A stretch of 64,000 nt of DNA from Priestia endophytica DSM 13796 (GCF_900115845.1 NZ_FOXX01000005.1:124001-188000); one strand, 5' to 3'; numbered from the stretch's first letter, positions 27,968 through 39,734 are shown. Notes: generated from the letters alone by a model not told the origin. Program-made: numbers and translations.

Positions 27968-28489
27968 GTGCGAAAATTAGAGCATTATAAAGTACATGAT
28001 GAGAATGCATTGTGGAACATGTACAAAACAGTCTCATTTTGGAAAGTTGTCAAAAACTTTATTGTGATTCAACTTGCGCGCTATATACCATTTTTAAAAG
28101 TGAAAAATTGGCTTTATCGGACTTTTCTTCGCATGAACATTGGAGAAAAAACATCTTTTGCATTAATGGCAATGGTTGATGTCATGTTTCCTGAACGAAT
28201 TTCCGTTGGTCGTAACTCTATTATTGGCTACAACACAACGATTTTGACTCATGAATATTTAATTAAAGAGTATCGGCTTGGGGATGTAGAAATTGGTAGC
28301 GAAGTAATGATTGGAGCAAATACAACGATTTTGCCTGGCGTAAAGATTGGTGATGGAGCCATTGTAGCAGCAGGAACTGTTGTACATCGGAACGTAGCCC
28401 CAGGAACATTTGTGGGTGGAAACCCAATGAACGTGATTTATTCAAAAGAAGAAATGGAAAATAGGGATAAAAATAAAGACCTTTCTTAA
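27968..28489 (+). CDS. yvoF: Hexapeptide-repeat acyltransferase, YvoF-like
   Basis: A 173-residue acyltransferase with a left-handed beta-helix (hexapeptide repeats such as VEIGSEVMIGANTTILPGVKIGDGAIVAAGTVV). Starts with GTG behind GGAGG in the end of ppaX. Substrate not known; position in the hprK-lgt-ppaX operon matches yvoF of B. subtilis. Its stop codon lies within the 5' arm of the terminator. Confidence 0.85.
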   Translation: MRKLEHYKVHDENALWNMYKTVSFWKVVKNFIVIQLARYIPFLKVKNWLYRTFLRMNIGEKTSFALMAMVDVMFPERISVGRNSIIGYNTTILTHEYLIKEYRLGDVEIGSEVMIGANTTILPGVKIGDGAIVAAGTVVHRNVAPGTFVGGNPMNVIYSKEEMENRDKNKDLS

Positions 28490-28510
28490 TTCTATAAGAA
28501 AGGTCTTTTT
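28475..28510 (+). terminator. Terminator overlapping the end of yvoF
   Basis: A perfect 14-bp stem (AAAGACCTTTCTTA, 28475-28488, with 28495-28508) with a 6-nt loop and T tract. The stop codon of yvoF (28487-28489) forms part of the stem. Confidence 0.9.
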
Positions 28511-28603
28511 AGGTATTAGTAATTCTTACTTTCCTTATTGGGATTGTTGTATTATAATGCTAGAGGGAATAACATATTTACTACATTAGGAGGTTTAACA
28601 GCT

Positions 28604-29989
28604 GTGGATACTTTGTATATCATCATTAATATTTTAATTATGGCAGTGTTCATCGGACTGCTTATCTATATGCAGAGAAAACATGTTTCGTTTTCAAAAC
28701 GTGTTTTCACAGGTTTAGGTTTAGGGATTGTATACGGTCTTATTTTACAGTTTATTTATGGAGCAACATCAGACGTTGTTGTAACGTCATCTGATTGGTT
28801 TAATATTGTCGGAGACGGCTATGTTAAGTTTCTACAAATGCTTGTTGTCCCACTTGTATTCATTTCAATCGTTTCAGCTTTTACACGTTTGAAAATGACG
28901 AAGAATATCGGGAAAATTAGTGTCCTTATTATCGGTATCTTACTTGGAACAACGGCTATTTCATCAGCAATTGGTATTGGAGCAACAGCTCTATTTGATT
29001 TAGATGCAAATCAGATTGATAGTGGGTCTGTTGAGCAAAGTAGAGGTCTTGAGCTTGAAGATAAGCTTACAGGTGTCAAAGACTTAACATTACCACAACA
29101 AATTGTTGAACTACTACCAGCTAACCCATTCCTTGATTTCACAGGAGCTCGTCCAACTTCAACAATTGCGGTTGTTATTTTCGCTGCGTTCATTGGGATA
29201 GCTTTCTTAGGTGTAAAACGAAAGCAGCCTGAACAAGCAGAAATGTTTGAAAAGATTATTGAATCTATTCGTACAATTGTAATGCGTATTGTAACGCTTG
29301 TTATTCGTCTTACTCCATTTGGAGTATTAGCGATCATGACGAGAACAGCAGCAACAAGTGACTTAAAATCAATTGCAAATCTTGGTGTCTTTGTTATTGC
29401 ATCATACGTTGCGTTAATTGTAATGTTCTTAGTTCACCTTATTCTTTTATCTGTGTTCGGCTTGAACCCAGTTACGTATGTGAAGAAAATCATTCCAGTT
29501 TTACTTTTTGCTTTCACATCACGTTCAAGCGCTGGAACATTGCCAATTAACATTGATACACAAACGAAGAAGCTTGGTGTCCCTGATGCAATTGCAAACT
29601 TTGCTGGGTCATTTGGCTTGTCTATTGGGCAAAACGGATGTGCAGGTATTTATCCTACAATGCTTGCTGTAATGATTGCACCAACAGTTGGCATTAATCC
29701 ATTTTCGCCTTCATTTATTGCAACATTAATTGTTGTTGTTGCTATTAGCTCATTTGGAGTAGCTGGTGTCGGCGGTGGAGCAACGTTTGCTGCTTTAATC
29801 GTTCTTTCTACAATGAATCTTCCTGTAGCCCTTGCAGGTCTGCTTATTTCAGTTGAACCTCTTATTGATATGGGACGTACAGCATTGAACGTAAGCGGAA
29901 GTATGACAGCAGGAGTTGTCACAAGTAAAGCAACAAAAGAAATTGATACAACTATATATAACGATAGAAGTATTGAACTTGAACATTAA
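28604..29989 (+). CDS. tcyP: L-cystine sodium symporter TcyP
   Basis: A 461-residue dicarboxylate/amino-acid:cation symporter family transporter. The GTG at 28604 is used because AGGAGGT lies nine bases upstream and MDTLYIIINILIM matches the TcyP N-terminus; a longer frame begins in the promoter region. About eight TM helices, the hairpin motif SRSSAGTLPINID and the substrate-site region GANFGQNGCAGIYP-like (GSFGLSIGQNGCAGIYPTML) mark the cystine branch of the family. TATAAT at 28553-28558 probably is its -10 element. A monocistronic unit between two terminators. Confidence 0.92.
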   Translation: MDTLYIIINILIMAVFIGLLIYMQRKHVSFSKRVFTGLGLGIVYGLILQFIYGATSDVVVTSSDWFNIVGDGYVKFLQMLVVPLVFISIVSAFTRLKMTKNIGKISVLIIGILLGTTAISSAIGIGATALFDLDANQIDSGSVEQSRGLELEDKLTGVKDLTLPQQIVELLPANPFLDFTGARPTSTIAVVIFAAFIGIAFLGVKRKQPEQAEMFEKIIESIRTIVMRIVTLVIRLTPFGVLAIMTRTAATSDLKSIANLGVFVIASYVALIVMFLVHLILLSVFGLNPVTYVKKIIPVLLFAFTSRSSAGTLPINIDTQTKKLGVPDAIANFAGSFGLSIGQNGCAGIYPTMLAVMIAPTVGINPFSPSFIATLIVVVAISSFGVAGVGGGATFAALIVLSTMNLPVALAGLLISVEPLIDMGRTALNVSGSMTAGVVTSKATKEIDTTIYNDRSIELEH

Positions 29990-30020
29990 AAAAACCTTGG
30001 CTTCGGCCAAGGTTTTTTTT
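29988..30020 (+). terminator. Terminator after tcyP with a cUUCGg tetraloop
   Basis: AAAAACCTTGGC pairs with GCCAAGGTTTTT around the very stable loop C-TTCG-G (30001-30006), followed by T residues. Confidence 0.93.
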
Positions 30021-30111
30021 GTTCGTCAATTATGGAAATAATAAGTATTATAAAGATAAGATCAATAAACAGAAAATTTGATTATTTCATACATTATTTG
30101 AGCATGAACTG

Positions 30112-30140
30112 TTGACGAGGCGAAATGAAAGATGTAAACT
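30112..30140 (+). promoter_or_regulatory. Promoter of the his operon
   Basis: TTGACG (30112-30117), a 17-bp spacer and TAAACT (30135-30140). The leader would be about 70 nt. I see no T-box or His-rich leader peptide in it. Confidence 0.6.
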
Positions 30141-30219
30141 ACTAATAACTTTAATTCATTATTTCTCTAATTCGTTAGTGTGATAAAGTATTTTTATTAT
30201 AAATCAAAGGATGGTTACG

Positions 30220-31398
30220 ATGTCGAAGTTATTTATGTTTGAAAAGCCACTTGGAATGCGAGATACATTGCCGCAGCTTTATAATCGAAAAAAAGCAGTT
30301 CGTGATCAGCTTGCTGGGGAGATTAAAAATTGGGGATATCAATATATGGAAACTCCAACTTTAGAATATTACGAAACGGTCGGAAATGCTTCAGCTATTC
30401 TAGATCAGCAACTTTTTAAACTTCTTGATCGACAAGGACGGACACTTGTCTTAAGACCAGATATGACAACGCCAATTGCAAGGGTTGCTTCATCCAAATT
30501 AGCTAATGATATTCCACTTCGTCTTGCCTATGAAGCAAACGTATATCGAACACAGCAGGATGAAGGAGGAAGACCGTCAGAATTTGAACAGGTAGGGATT
30601 GAACTTATTGGGGACGGAACAATTACAAGTGATGCAGAAGTCATTTCTCTCATGATTAGTGCCCTTAAAAAAGCAGGATTACAATCATTTAAGGTTGCAA
30701 TTGGTCATGTTGGCTACATTAATTCACTTTTCTTAGAAATTGTTGGAAACGAGGAACGAGCGAATATCCTGCGGCGTTATCTTTATGAAAAAAATTACGT
30801 TGGCTATCGTAATCATGTCCAAAACTTAGGGCTTTCTTCCATTGATCGAGATCGCTTATTGAAGCTTCTTGAACTACGCGGAGATGAAACAAAAATTGTA
30901 GACGCAATTGACCTTGCTGAAAGTGAAGAAGGGAAGAAGGCAGGAAGACAGCTTCGTGACCTTTGGAAGCTTCTTGAAGTATATGGTGTTACAAATGAAA
31001 TTAAGATTGATTTTAATCTTGTAAGTCATATGAGTTATTACAGCAGCATTTTGTTTGAAGTTTATGCTGAAAACGTCGGATCTCAAATCGGAAATGGTGG
31101 AAGATATAATGAACTTTTGGAAAAGTTTAATCAAAACACACCTGCAACAGGATTTGGCATTCAGCTTAATCGTTTATTAGAAGCGTTGAATGCTCCTGAA
31201 GAAGAAGAAAAAATAGATTGTATCCTATATAGTACTGAAAGACTTGCTGAAGCTTTTGCTCTTGCGGAAGAGAAAAGAAAAGCTCAGGAAAAAGTAGTTA
31301 TTCAGAACATTGCGGGAGTGAAGGACGTTGACTCTTTCACACAAAAATTTGATGACGTAACATATTTAATTGGAAAAGCACGAGGTGAGAATAAATGA
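30220..31398 (+). CDS. hisZ: ATP phosphoribosyltransferase regulatory subunit HisZ
   Basis: HisZ (392 aa) is a catalytically inactive relative of histidyl-tRNA synthetase that activates short-form HisG and gives histidine feedback. The ATG at 30220 is preferred over 30211, because 30211 overlaps the AAAGGATGG site. Class II core motifs remain ([43 protein letters not shown]), and there is no anticodon-binding domain at the C-terminus. It heads the his operon and overlaps hisG by four bases (ATGA). Confidence 0.95.
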   Translation: MSKLFMFEKPLGMRDTLPQLYNRKKAVRDQLAGEIKNWGYQYMETPTLEYYETVGNASAILDQQLFKLLDRQGRTLVLRPDMTTPIARVASSKLANDIPLRLAYEANVYRTQQDEGGRPSEFEQVGIELIGDGTITSDAEVISLMISALKKAGLQSFKVAIGHVGYINSLFLEIVGNEERANILRRYLYEKNYVGYRNHVQNLGLSSIDRDRLLKLLELRGDETKIVDAIDLAESEEGKKAGRQLRDLWKLLEVYGVTNEIKIDFNLVSHMSYYSSILFEVYAENVGSQIGNGGRYNELLEKFNQNTPATGFGIQLNRLLEALNAPEEEEKIDCILYSTERLAEAFALAEEKRKAQEKVVIQNIAGVKDVDSFTQKFDDVTYLIGKARGENK

Positions 31399-32024
31399 GC
31401 ATCCCTTTAACAATTGCTATGCCGAAAGGTCGTATCTTTGAAGAAGCAGCAGACTTGCTACGAACAGCTGGATTTGCTCTTCCAGCAGAATTTGATGACT
31501 CAAGAAAGCTTATTGTGGACGTAGAAGCTGAGAACATGCGCTTTATTTTGGCTAAGCCAATGGATGTAACAACATATGTAGAATATGGAGTTGCAGACCT
31601 TGGAATTGCGGGGAAAGATGTCATGCTTGAAGAAGAACGAGATGTTTATGAACTTCTAGACTTAAAGATTAGCAAATGTCATCTTGCTGTAGCTGGTTTG
31701 CCTAACGCTATTCGTGATGAAGTTGCTCCAAAGGTAGCAACAAAGTATCCGAACGTTGCTTCTTCATATTTTAGAGAGCAAGGAGAACAAGTGGAGATTA
31801 TTCGCTTAAATGGATCAATTGAACTTGCTCCTATTGTAGGATTAGCCGATCGAATTGTTGATATTGTTTCAACAGGGCAAACATTAAAAGAGAACGGACT
31901 CGTAGAGCTAGAGCATATTGAAGATATTACATCTCGGTTAATCGTAAATCCTGTAAGCTACCGTTTAAAAGACGAGCGAATTGATGAAATTGTAACGAAA
32001 TTAGCTTCAGTTTTAGAAGGGTGA
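31395..32024 (+). CDS. hisG: ATP phosphoribosyltransferase catalytic subunit (short form)
   Basis: HisG (209 aa) condenses ATP and PRPP, the first step of histidine synthesis. The short length lacks the C-terminal regulatory domain, so it needs HisZ encoded just upstream. Conserved features: [14 protein letters not shown] at the N-terminus, DLGIAGKDV and the PRPP-loop [16 protein letters not shown]. Overlaps hisZ by four bases. Confidence 0.97.
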   Translation: MSIPLTIAMPKGRIFEEAADLLRTAGFALPAEFDDSRKLIVDVEAENMRFILAKPMDVTTYVEYGVADLGIAGKDVMLEEERDVYELLDLKISKCHLAVAGLPNAIRDEVAPKVATKYPNVASSYFREQGEQVEIIRLNGSIELAPIVGLADRIVDIVSTGQTLKENGLVELEHIEDITSRLIVNPVSYRLKDERIDEIVTKLASVLEG

Positions 32025-32030
32025 GAAAAG

Positions 32031-33311
32031 ATGGATATTCGGAAAGTAACGAGTGAGCTAAGTTTAAAACGGAAAATTGATAATGGTACAGGGGAACAGC
32101 GTGAAGCTGTTATTAGTATATTAGCAGACGTGGAGAAGCGTGGAGATCAAGCTCTTCGAGCTTATACAAAGAAGTTTGATGGAGCATTGTTGGAAGATTT
32201 CCGCGTCTCAGAAGAAGAGATTAAAAGGGCATATGAACAAATTGAGGAGAGCATAGTAAATATCATTACAGAAGCCGCGGAAAATATCCGTGATTACCAC
32301 GAACGAATGAAAAGCCAATCTTGGATTGTAACAAAACCAGATGGGACAATGCTCGGTCAGCAGGTTACACCACTTGATGCTGTTGGTGTATATGTACCAG
32401 GTGGGACAGCGGCATATCCTTCATCAGTATTAATGAACGTTATTCCAGCTCAAGTTGCTGGAGTAGGACGAATTGTAATGACGTCTCCTCCAAACGAAAA
32501 AGGCGAACTTCCAGCTGGTGTTCTTGTTGCGGCGAACGAGCTTGGAGTTGATGAAATTTACAAAGTAGGAGGAGCACAAGCTGTCGGTGCTCTCGCTTAT
32601 GGAACAGAGACAATTGCACCTGTTGATAAAATCGTAGGTCCTGGGAATATTTTTGTTGCACTTGCAAAGCGTGAAGTCTTTGGCCTTGTTGATATCGATG
32701 CTATTGCAGGTCCGAGTGAAATTGTCATCTTAGCAGACGAGTCAGCACATCCGGATGAAGTTGCAGCAGATCTTCTTTCCCAAGCAGAGCATGATCGTCT
32801 TGCTTCAAGTATTCTCGTTACGCATTCAGAAGAACTTGCCTATCGTGTACAGAAGGAAGTAGAGCAACAATTAAAAACACTGCCTAGAAGAGACATTGCT
32901 TTAGCTTCCATAGAAAATTATGGAGCCATTTATGTGACAGAGTCATTAGAAGAATCTGTAACTGTTGTTAATAAATTGGCTCCAGAGCACTTAGAAGTTG
33001 TCACAAAAGATCCTTATAATCTACTCGGTCAAATTCGACATGCAGGAGCAATCTTTTTGGGAAGATATAGTTCAGAACCTGTTGGAGATTATTTTGCAGG
33101 TCCAAACCATGTTTTGCCGACAAATGGAACAGCGGCGTTTTCTAGTCCGCTTTCTGTGGAGTCTTTTGTTAAGAAATCAAGCATTATTTCTTATAGTGAG
33201 AAGGCATTAATCGAAAATGCTAGTAAAATTGCTGCATTTGCCCGCTTAGAAGGATTAGAAGCACATGCACGTGCTGTTGAATCAAGGTTTAAATCGAAGG
33301 GAGAAAATTAA
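32031..33311 (+). CDS. hisD: Histidinol dehydrogenase
   Basis: HisD (426 aa) oxidises histidinol to histidine in two NAD-dependent steps using zinc. Conserved segments [47 protein letters not shown] and AGPSEIVI are present, and the zinc-binding and catalytic residues lie in LSQAEHD and APEHLEV. It begins 6 bp after hisG. Confidence 0.97.
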   Translation: MDIRKVTSELSLKRKIDNGTGEQREAVISILADVEKRGDQALRAYTKKFDGALLEDFRVSEEEIKRAYEQIEESIVNIITEAAENIRDYHERMKSQSWIVTKPDGTMLGQQVTPLDAVGVYVPGGTAAYPSSVLMNVIPAQVAGVGRIVMTSPPNEKGELPAGVLVAANELGVDEIYKVGGAQAVGALAYGTETIAPVDKIVGPGNIFVALAKREVFGLVDIDAIAGPSEIVILADESAHPDEVAADLLSQAEHDRLASSILVTHSEELAYRVQKEVEQQLKTLPRRDIALASIENYGAIYVTESLEESVTVVNKLAPEHLEVVTKDPYNLLGQIRHAGAIFLGRYSSEPVGDYFAGPNHVLPTNGTAAFSSPLSVESFVKKSSIISYSEKALIENASKIAAFARLEGLEAHARAVESRFKSKGEN

Positions 33312-33312
33312 A

Positions 33313-33897
33313 GTGAGAGAAGCTTCAATTGAACGTAAAACAAATGAAACAGATATTGCTCTAAGTATGAACATTGATGGAGAAGGAAAGTCTTCGATCA
33401 AAACAGGCGTGCCGTTTCTGGAACATATGCTTGATTTGTTTACAAAACACGGGCAGTTTGACCTTGATATTAAAGCAAATGGAGATACGGAAATTGATGA
33501 CCACCATACAACAGAAGACATTGGAATTTGTCTTGGTTCGGTTTTTAAAGAAGCGTTAGGAGATAAAAAAGGAATTAAGCGCTATGGCCAAGCTATGGTG
33601 CCGATGGATGACGCACTTGCTCAAGTCGTGGTAGATCTGAGCAATCGTCCTCATTTTGAATTAAAAGGAGATATTCCAGCAAGCCAAGTTGGGACATTTG
33701 ATACAGAACTTGTTGATGAGTTTCTGTGGAAGTTTGCGCTAGAGGCTCGTATGAATCTACACGTTATTATTCACTATGGTCGCAATACACATCACATTAT
33801 TGAAGCTGTGTTTAAAGCGCTTGGCCGTGCATTAGATGAAGCAACAATGATTGATCCTCGTGTTAAAGGCGTTCCTTCCACGAAAGGAATGTTGTAG
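33313..33897 (+). CDS. hisB: Imidazoleglycerol-phosphate dehydratase
   Basis: HisB (194 aa) is the monofunctional dehydratase form without a phosphatase domain. GTG at 33313 lies one base after the hisD stop, with GGGAGAAAA as binding site; longer frames run back into hisD. Metal-binding HxxxH/D motifs are visible (FLEHMLDLFTKHG; DDHHTTEDIGI; ARMNLHVIIHYGRNTHHIIEA). Confidence 0.96.
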   Translation: MREASIERKTNETDIALSMNIDGEGKSSIKTGVPFLEHMLDLFTKHGQFDLDIKANGDTEIDDHHTTEDIGICLGSVFKEALGDKKGIKRYGQAMVPMDDALAQVVVDLSNRPHFELKGDIPASQVGTFDTELVDEFLWKFALEARMNLHVIIHYGRNTHHIIEAVFKALGRALDEATMIDPRVKGVPSTKGML

Positions 33898-33898
33898 T

Positions 33899-34540
33899 AT
33901 GATTGGCATTATTGATTATGGAATGGGAAATCTTTATAGCGTCAGCAAAGCACTTGAACGTTTGGATTATGACTATATTATTTCAAATGACCCCAAAGAG
34001 CTTAAGAAAACAAAAGGTTACATTCTACCAGGCGTAGGAGCATTTGGAGATGCTATGGAGGAGCTTAACCGTCAAAACCTTGCCTCTTTTATAAAAGAGG
34101 AAGCAGATAGAGGAAAACCTCTTCTTGGTATTTGTCTAGGGATGCAGCTTCTATTTGAACAAAGCGAAGAAAATGGAATATCGGATGGTCTTGGCCTTTT
34201 AAAAGGGCGCGTTATTAAATTTAAAGGCACTACAGCAGAGGGCGAGTCATATAAAGTTCCTCATATGGGGTGGAATAAGCTAACATTTAACCGAGATTCA
34301 GAGCTATTAACAAACGTGGAAGAAGAACATGTTTATTTTGTTCATTCTTATTATGTGGATACAGACGATAAAGAAGCGATTATTGCAACAGCTGATTATG
34401 ATGTTAAAGTACCCGCTGTTGTTGGCAGGGACAACGTGTTTGGAACACAGTTTCATCCAGAAAAAAGCAGCGATATCGGGGTAAAGATGCTAAGGAATTT
34501 TGCAAACTATGTGGAGAAGCGAGGAGAAAGAAGTGAGTAA
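33899..34540 (+). CDS. hisH: Imidazole glycerol phosphate synthase, glutaminase subunit
   Basis: HisH (213 aa) is a class I glutamine amidotransferase that passes ammonia to HisF. The nucleophile Cys lies in [13 protein letters not shown], and the catalytic His-x-Glu in [11 protein letters not shown] at 33899 starts one base after the hisB stop; the AAAGGAATG inside the end of hisB is the binding site. The gene overlaps hisA by eight bases. Confidence 0.96.
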   Translation: MIGIIDYGMGNLYSVSKALERLDYDYIISNDPKELKKTKGYILPGVGAFGDAMEELNRQNLASFIKEEADRGKPLLGICLGMQLLFEQSEENGISDGLGLLKGRVIKFKGTTAEGESYKVPHMGWNKLTFNRDSELLTNVEEEHVYFVHSYYVDTDDKEAIIATADYDVKVPAVVGRDNVFGTQFHPEKSSDIGVKMLRNFANYVEKRGERSE

Positions 34541-35267
34541 TTTTACGATTTATCCAGCTATTGATATGCGTGGTGGAAAATGTGTCCGCCTTGTCCAAGG
34601 GGACTACAGTAAAGAAACGGTCTATGGAGATTCACCGCTTGATATGGCAAAAGTATTTGCAAACGATGGAGCCCAGTGGATTCATATGGTAGATCTTGAT
34701 GGGGCTAAAAAAGGAGCTCGAGTGAACGATAGCCATGTTTTACTTGTTAAAAAGGAACTGAACGTGTCTGTTCAGATCGGCGGTGGGATTCGTACAGAGG
34801 AAGATGTAGCGTTTTATCTAGAGAATGGAATTGACCGCGTTATTTTAGGAAGTGCTGCTATCTCAAACCCTCAGTTTGTGAAGGATATGCTTCACAAATA
34901 TGGAGAGAAAATTGCCATTGGAATTGATGCAAGGGACGGATATGTTGCAACAGAAGGATGGGTTGAAACTTCAACAATTAAAGCGACAGAGCTTGGTAAG
35001 AAGCTCGCAGCTGAAGGAGCTAAAACTTTTATTTTTACGGACATTGCCACAGATGGTATGCTGTCTGGTCCAAATGTGGAGGCAGTGAGGGAACTTGCTG
35101 AAGTTACAAAAGCAAATGTGATTGCTTCAGGTGGGGTTAGTTCTCTTGCTGATCTTAAAGATCTTTCCGTGTATGGAGAAAGCGGGATTGAAGGAGCTAT
35201 TGTCGGCAAGGCTCTTTATACAGAGCAGTTTACCGTAAAAGAAGCACTTAAAGAGGTGGAGAAATGA
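34533..35267 (+). CDS. hisA: Phosphoribosylformimino-AICAR ribonucleotide isomerase
   Basis: HisA (244 aa) is a beta/alpha barrel that catalyses the Amadori rearrangement of ProFAR. GTG at 34533 is preceded by GAGGAG within hisH; the N-terminus [24 protein letters not shown] matches B. subtilis HisA, with the catalytic Asp in AIDM and the second in the TDIATDGM segment. Overlaps hisF by four bases. Confidence 0.96.
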   Translation: MSNFTIYPAIDMRGGKCVRLVQGDYSKETVYGDSPLDMAKVFANDGAQWIHMVDLDGAKKGARVNDSHVLLVKKELNVSVQIGGGIRTEEDVAFYLENGIDRVILGSAAISNPQFVKDMLHKYGEKIAIGIDARDGYVATEGWVETSTIKATELGKKLAAEGAKTFIFTDIATDGMLSGPNVEAVRELAEVTKANVIASGGVSSLADLKDLSVYGESGIEGAIVGKALYTEQFTVKEALKEVEK

Positions 35268-36022
35268 TTACAAAACGAATTATTCCTTGCCTTGATGTAA
35301 AAGATGGGCGTGTTGTAAAAGGCGTTCAATTTGTAGAACTTCGCGATGCGGGAGATCCTGTTGAGCTTGCAAAGTTTTATGATGAGGAAGGCGCAGATGA
35401 ACTGGTTTTTTTAGATATCTCTGCTTCTCATGAAGGTCGTAAAACAATGGTTGATGTTGTAAGAGAAGTTGCCTCACAATTAGCGATTCCCTTTACTGTA
35501 GGGGGAGGGATTAATTCGCTTGAGGATATGAAAAGAATGCTTAGAGCAGGTGCTGACAAAGTATCGTTAAATACAGCTGCTTTATTAACTCCCTCGCTTA
35601 TTACAGAAGGAGCCAACTTCTTTGGTTCCCAATGCATCGTCGTTGCCATTGATGCTAAGTGGGATGAAGGGCTAGGATCGTGGCGTGTATATACGCACGG
35701 AGGACGTAATGAGACTAAGTGGGATGTAGTTTCATGGGCGAAAGAAGCAGTGTTAGCAGGAGCAGGTGAAATTCTTTTAACAAGTATGGATTGTGATGGC
35801 GAGAAACAAGGATTTAATTTAGAACTGACAAAGGCTGTAAGTGAAGCTGTTTCTGTACCTGTGATTGCATCAGGTGGGGCTGGAAATGCAGAGCACTTCT
35901 ATGCAGGGTTTGAAGAAGGAAAAGCAGACGCTGGTTTGGCAGCTTCTATTTTTCACTATAAAGAAACGTCAGTAAAGGAAATTAAAGCAGAGCTAAGACA
36001 ACGAGGAGTGAACGTACGATGA
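35264..36022 (+). CDS. hisF: Imidazole glycerol phosphate synthase, cyclase subunit
   Basis: HisF (252 aa) is the barrel partner of HisH and makes imidazole glycerol phosphate and AICAR. The catalytic Asp residues lie in [12 protein letters not shown] and [11 protein letters not shown]; phosphate-binding motifs GGGI and ASGGAGN are intact. Starts at ATGA overlapping hisA. Confidence 0.97.
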   Translation: MITKRIIPCLDVKDGRVVKGVQFVELRDAGDPVELAKFYDEEGADELVFLDISASHEGRKTMVDVVREVASQLAIPFTVGGGINSLEDMKRMLRAGADKVSLNTAALLTPSLITEGANFFGSQCIVVAIDAKWDEGLGSWRVYTHGGRNETKWDVVSWAKEAVLAGAGEILLTSMDCDGEKQGFNLELTKAVSEAVSVPVIASGGAGNAEHFYAGFEEGKADAGLAASIFHYKETSVKEIKAELRQRGVNVR

Positions 36023-36645
36023 ACCTAGAAGATGTTGTATTCGATGAAAAAGGACTTATTCCAGCTATTGTCCAAGATGCGATAAGTAAAGAAGTCCTTA
36101 CATTAGCTTATATGAACAAGGAATCACTGGAGAAATCTTTAGAGACAAAAGAAACTTGGTTCTATAGTCGATCAAGACAAGAGCTTTGGCACAAAGGAGA
36201 AACATCTGGCAATACTCAAAAAATTGTAGGGATGCGTTATGACTGTGACGGAGATGCTCTTGTTGTAGAAGTTGAAATTAATGGACCTGCTTGTCATACT
36301 GGAAAATATTCTTGTTTTAACAAGGAGCTTGTAGAGAAGAAATTCGCTTCATCTGATAACCGCTTTGCTATTGTTAATCAACTTGAACAAGTTATTGCAG
36401 CTCGTGAACAGGAACGTCCAGAAGGAGCTTATACAACGTATTTATTTGAAAAAGGCGTGGATAAAATTCTGAAAAAAGTCGGAGAAGAAGCTTCAGAAGT
36501 TATCATCGCTGCAAAGAACCGTGATCCTGAAGAATTAAAATGGGAAGCAGCTGACTTACTTTATCACTTGCTCGTTCTTCTTCGTGAACAGAAGCTCCCG
36601 CTTGATGAAGTGCTTAGCGTTTTAGAAGAAAGACACGGATCATAA
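36019..36645 (+). CDS. hisI: Bifunctional phosphoribosyl-AMP cyclohydrolase / phosphoribosyl-ATP diphosphatase
   Basis: HisIE (208 aa) performs the second and third steps of histidine synthesis. Residues 1-110 are the cyclohydrolase with zinc and Mg ligands ([23 protein letters not shown]), and residues 115-208 are the MazG-like diphosphatase with [15 protein letters not shown]. It overlaps hisF by four bases and closes the operon. Confidence 0.96.
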   Translation: MNLEDVVFDEKGLIPAIVQDAISKEVLTLAYMNKESLEKSLETKETWFYSRSRQELWHKGETSGNTQKIVGMRYDCDGDALVVEVEINGPACHTGKYSCFNKELVEKKFASSDNRFAIVNQLEQVIAAREQERPEGAYTTYLFEKGVDKILKKVGEEASEVIIAAKNRDPEELKWEAADLLYHLLVLLREQKLPLDEVLSVLEERHGS

Positions 36646-36650
36646 CAAAG

Positions 36651-36686
36651 AAAAGACGCTCACGTATAGTGAGCGTCTTTTTTTTC
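36651..36686 (+). terminator. Terminator of the his operon
   Basis: A perfect 13-bp stem (36651-36663 with 36669-36681) with a 5-nt loop, followed by T residues. Confidence 0.92.
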
Positions 36687-36913
36687 GCTCCCAGTAAAAA
36701 GTTAACGGTCGCCTCTACTCTCAAAGCTATTAAGTGTGATATACTACGAACGATATAAATAAAGTAATTCGGCATGAAAATATGGTTTCTTTTGTTGCCT
36801 GTCAAAGAGCTTTTTTATAAGCTTTTGATGAGCAGCATTTTTCAGCATGTTGAAGAAATAACTATACTACACAAAAAGTTCAGGTGAAATAAACAGTGGA
36901 CATGGAGGACGGA

Positions 36914-38386
36914 ATGGAGAAAAACACACGCTCAGAAGCGGCTAAAGTTATTCCGTTGGTTCAAACAAGCGAGTACTTTTTCGATAGAGGCATTAAAGCC
37001 TACAAAAGAGGAAACGTAAAGAAAGCAAAACGATATATAGAAAGAGTATTGCAACTTGAACCGGAAAATACGGTTGTGCTCTGTCAGCTAGCTGTAATTT
37101 TAACAGACTTAGGGGATTATCAGCAGTCAAACGAATTGCTACAATCTGCTTTGCAGAATGCAAATCAAGAATCAGTGTATGAATGCCATTATTTTATGGC
37201 GAATAATTATGCTTATCTTGGTTTTTTTCAAGAAGCAAAGAAACATGCACTTCAATATATAAATAATGAGAAAAATGGTCGATTCTCTCAAGCTGTTGAA
37301 GATTTATTAGAAATTTTATCAATTGAAATGGATGATATAGACGAAGAAGAGAATGAAAATGAAGATCGTCTTATTATGCAGCAAGAGAAAGCAAAACTAT
37401 TGCTTGAAATGGCTCAATTTGAAGAAGCAAAAGAGCTTCTTCATGAGATCATTGAGGAACATCCAGAGTTTTGGGCTGCCTATAATAACTTAGCGCTTGC
37501 TCATTTTTATACAGACGAATATGAACAAGCTATGATTTATGTACGCAAAGTCCTTGAAAGCAATCCAGGAAATCTGCATGCTCTTTGTAATGAAGCAGTT
37601 TTCTACTATAAGACAGGAAAGCAAGACTTATTAGAGAAACAGCTTACAAAACTACGCGTTGTTTATCCTATCTCATTTGATCATCGATATAAATTAGGCG
37701 TAACATTTGCTGTTATTGGGGAATATAGCGGAGCCTATCGTTGGCTCTATAGCCTTTATAAAAAGGGAGCTGCACGAGATACAACATTTTTATATTGGTT
37801 GTCTTATTCTGCTTATTATATTGGACATGAAAACCTAGCAAAACAGGCGTGGGAAAAGCTGCTTGTATCTTCTCCTGAAAAAAAGGGAGAAGAACCATGG
37901 AACATTGCAGCCTCAAGGGATGGTATACAAGAGGTTCTTCACTATATAAAACAAGGTGAGGAAGAGCAGTTCTTTGGTCTTTATCTTTTAGCTCAAATGG
38001 AGAAGGAAGAAAGAAAAACACTTCTAACAAAAGAAACAGAACACTTTCTGTATTCCCCGTTTTTGAAAACTCTTTCTCAGGATATGCTAAAGAGTGAGGA
38101 ACTTCCTCGCTGTTTGCAAATTGCTTTAACAATGAAAAAAAGCTTGCAAAGCGAAGAAGAAGAAAAAGGAATTGTATATTGGTATACTCTTTATAACAAA
38201 GCGCGATTTACTGAGATTGAAATGAAAAATATCTCTGCTTTTGCTGCCAGTGTTGTATATATGTTTTATCAAAGTTTAAAAAGGCCAGTCCCTCAGAAAA
38301 AAATTGCACAAGAGTATGGAATATCTCTTACAACAATGTCAAAATATATAAAGAAAATCCGTTCGGTAAGCATTGTTTCTGTCTAG
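36914..38386 (+). CDS. yvcD: TPR-repeat protein with C-terminal helix-turn-helix, YvcD-like
   Basis: A 490-residue cytosolic protein. The ATG at 36914 is preferred because GGAGG lies five bases upstream; a GTG at 36896 with AGGTGA is an alternative. At least five tetratricopeptide repeats can be read (for example FDRGIKAYKRGNVKKAKRYI, AVILTDLGDYQQSNELL, LLLEMAQFEEAKELLHEII and YNNLALAHFYTDEYEQAMIYV). An acidic linker (DDIDEEENENED) separates two blocks. The last 40 residues (VPQKKIAQEYGISLTTMSKYIKKI) look like a HTH. Position between hisI and trxB matches yvcD. Function unknown; TPR plus HTH suggests protein binding coupled to DNA or RNA contact. Confidence 0.78.
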   Translation: MEKNTRSEAAKVIPLVQTSEYFFDRGIKAYKRGNVKKAKRYIERVLQLEPENTVVLCQLAVILTDLGDYQQSNELLQSALQNANQESVYECHYFMANNYAYLGFFQEAKKHALQYINNEKNGRFSQAVEDLLEILSIEMDDIDEEENENEDRLIMQQEKAKLLLEMAQFEEAKELLHEIIEEHPEFWAAYNNLALAHFYTDEYEQAMIYVRKVLESNPGNLHALCNEAVFYYKTGKQDLLEKQLTKLRVVYPISFDHRYKLGVTFAVIGEYSGAYRWLYSLYKKGAARDTTFLYWLSYSAYYIGHENLAKQAWEKLLVSSPEKKGEEPWNIAASRDGIQEVLHYIKQGEEEQFFGLYLLAQMEKEERKTLLTKETEHFLYSPFLKTLSQDMLKSEELPRCLQIALTMKKSLQSEEEEKGIVYWYTLYNKARFTEIEMKNISAFAASVVYMFYQSLKRPVPQKKIAQEYGISLTTMSKYIKKIRSVSIVSV

Positions 38387-38430
38387 AGAAAGATTGTGAA
38401 ATAAACTGTAATTTTTGAGCAAAAAGATAG

Positions 38431-39447
<1,017 letters not shown>

Positions 39448-39579
39448 TAGGCGAAAAAGACAAAAAGGGGAGTTTAACAGAACCGTAATTGCCTTTTAAT
39501 TGTGCTGTAACACCTATGTTACATTGGTTCGTTATAGTATAGATAAGTAATTGACCCCCTTTTATAAATACGTTACGTT

Positions 39580-39612
39580 GAGCACAGCGAGTTCAAGCTG
39601 TGCTCTTTTTTT
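39580..39612 (+). terminator. Terminator between trxB and the nudix gene
   Basis: GAGCACAGC (39580-39588) pairs with GCTGTGCTC (39597-39605), followed by seven T. It lies 130 bp behind the trxB stop. Confidence 0.88.
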
Positions 39613-39734
39613 GTGAATTTAGAGGCCAAATTGAAGTTGTTAAACATTTGTGAATGATGCCGATATATTGTTGTCTATTGCTCCTTCATTGTATAATAAG
39701 AAAAACAATAGTCATAAACAGCAGAGGTGAAAAA

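Noticed and set aside
30021-30219. T-box or histidine leader peptide before hisZ
   Set aside because: No T-box consensus (TGGNACC-like) and no His-codon-rich ORF in the roughly 70-nt leader.
37713-38132. 139-codon open frame antisense to the TPR gene
   Set aside because: Shadow of the real coding frame; no binding site, promoter or recognisable product.
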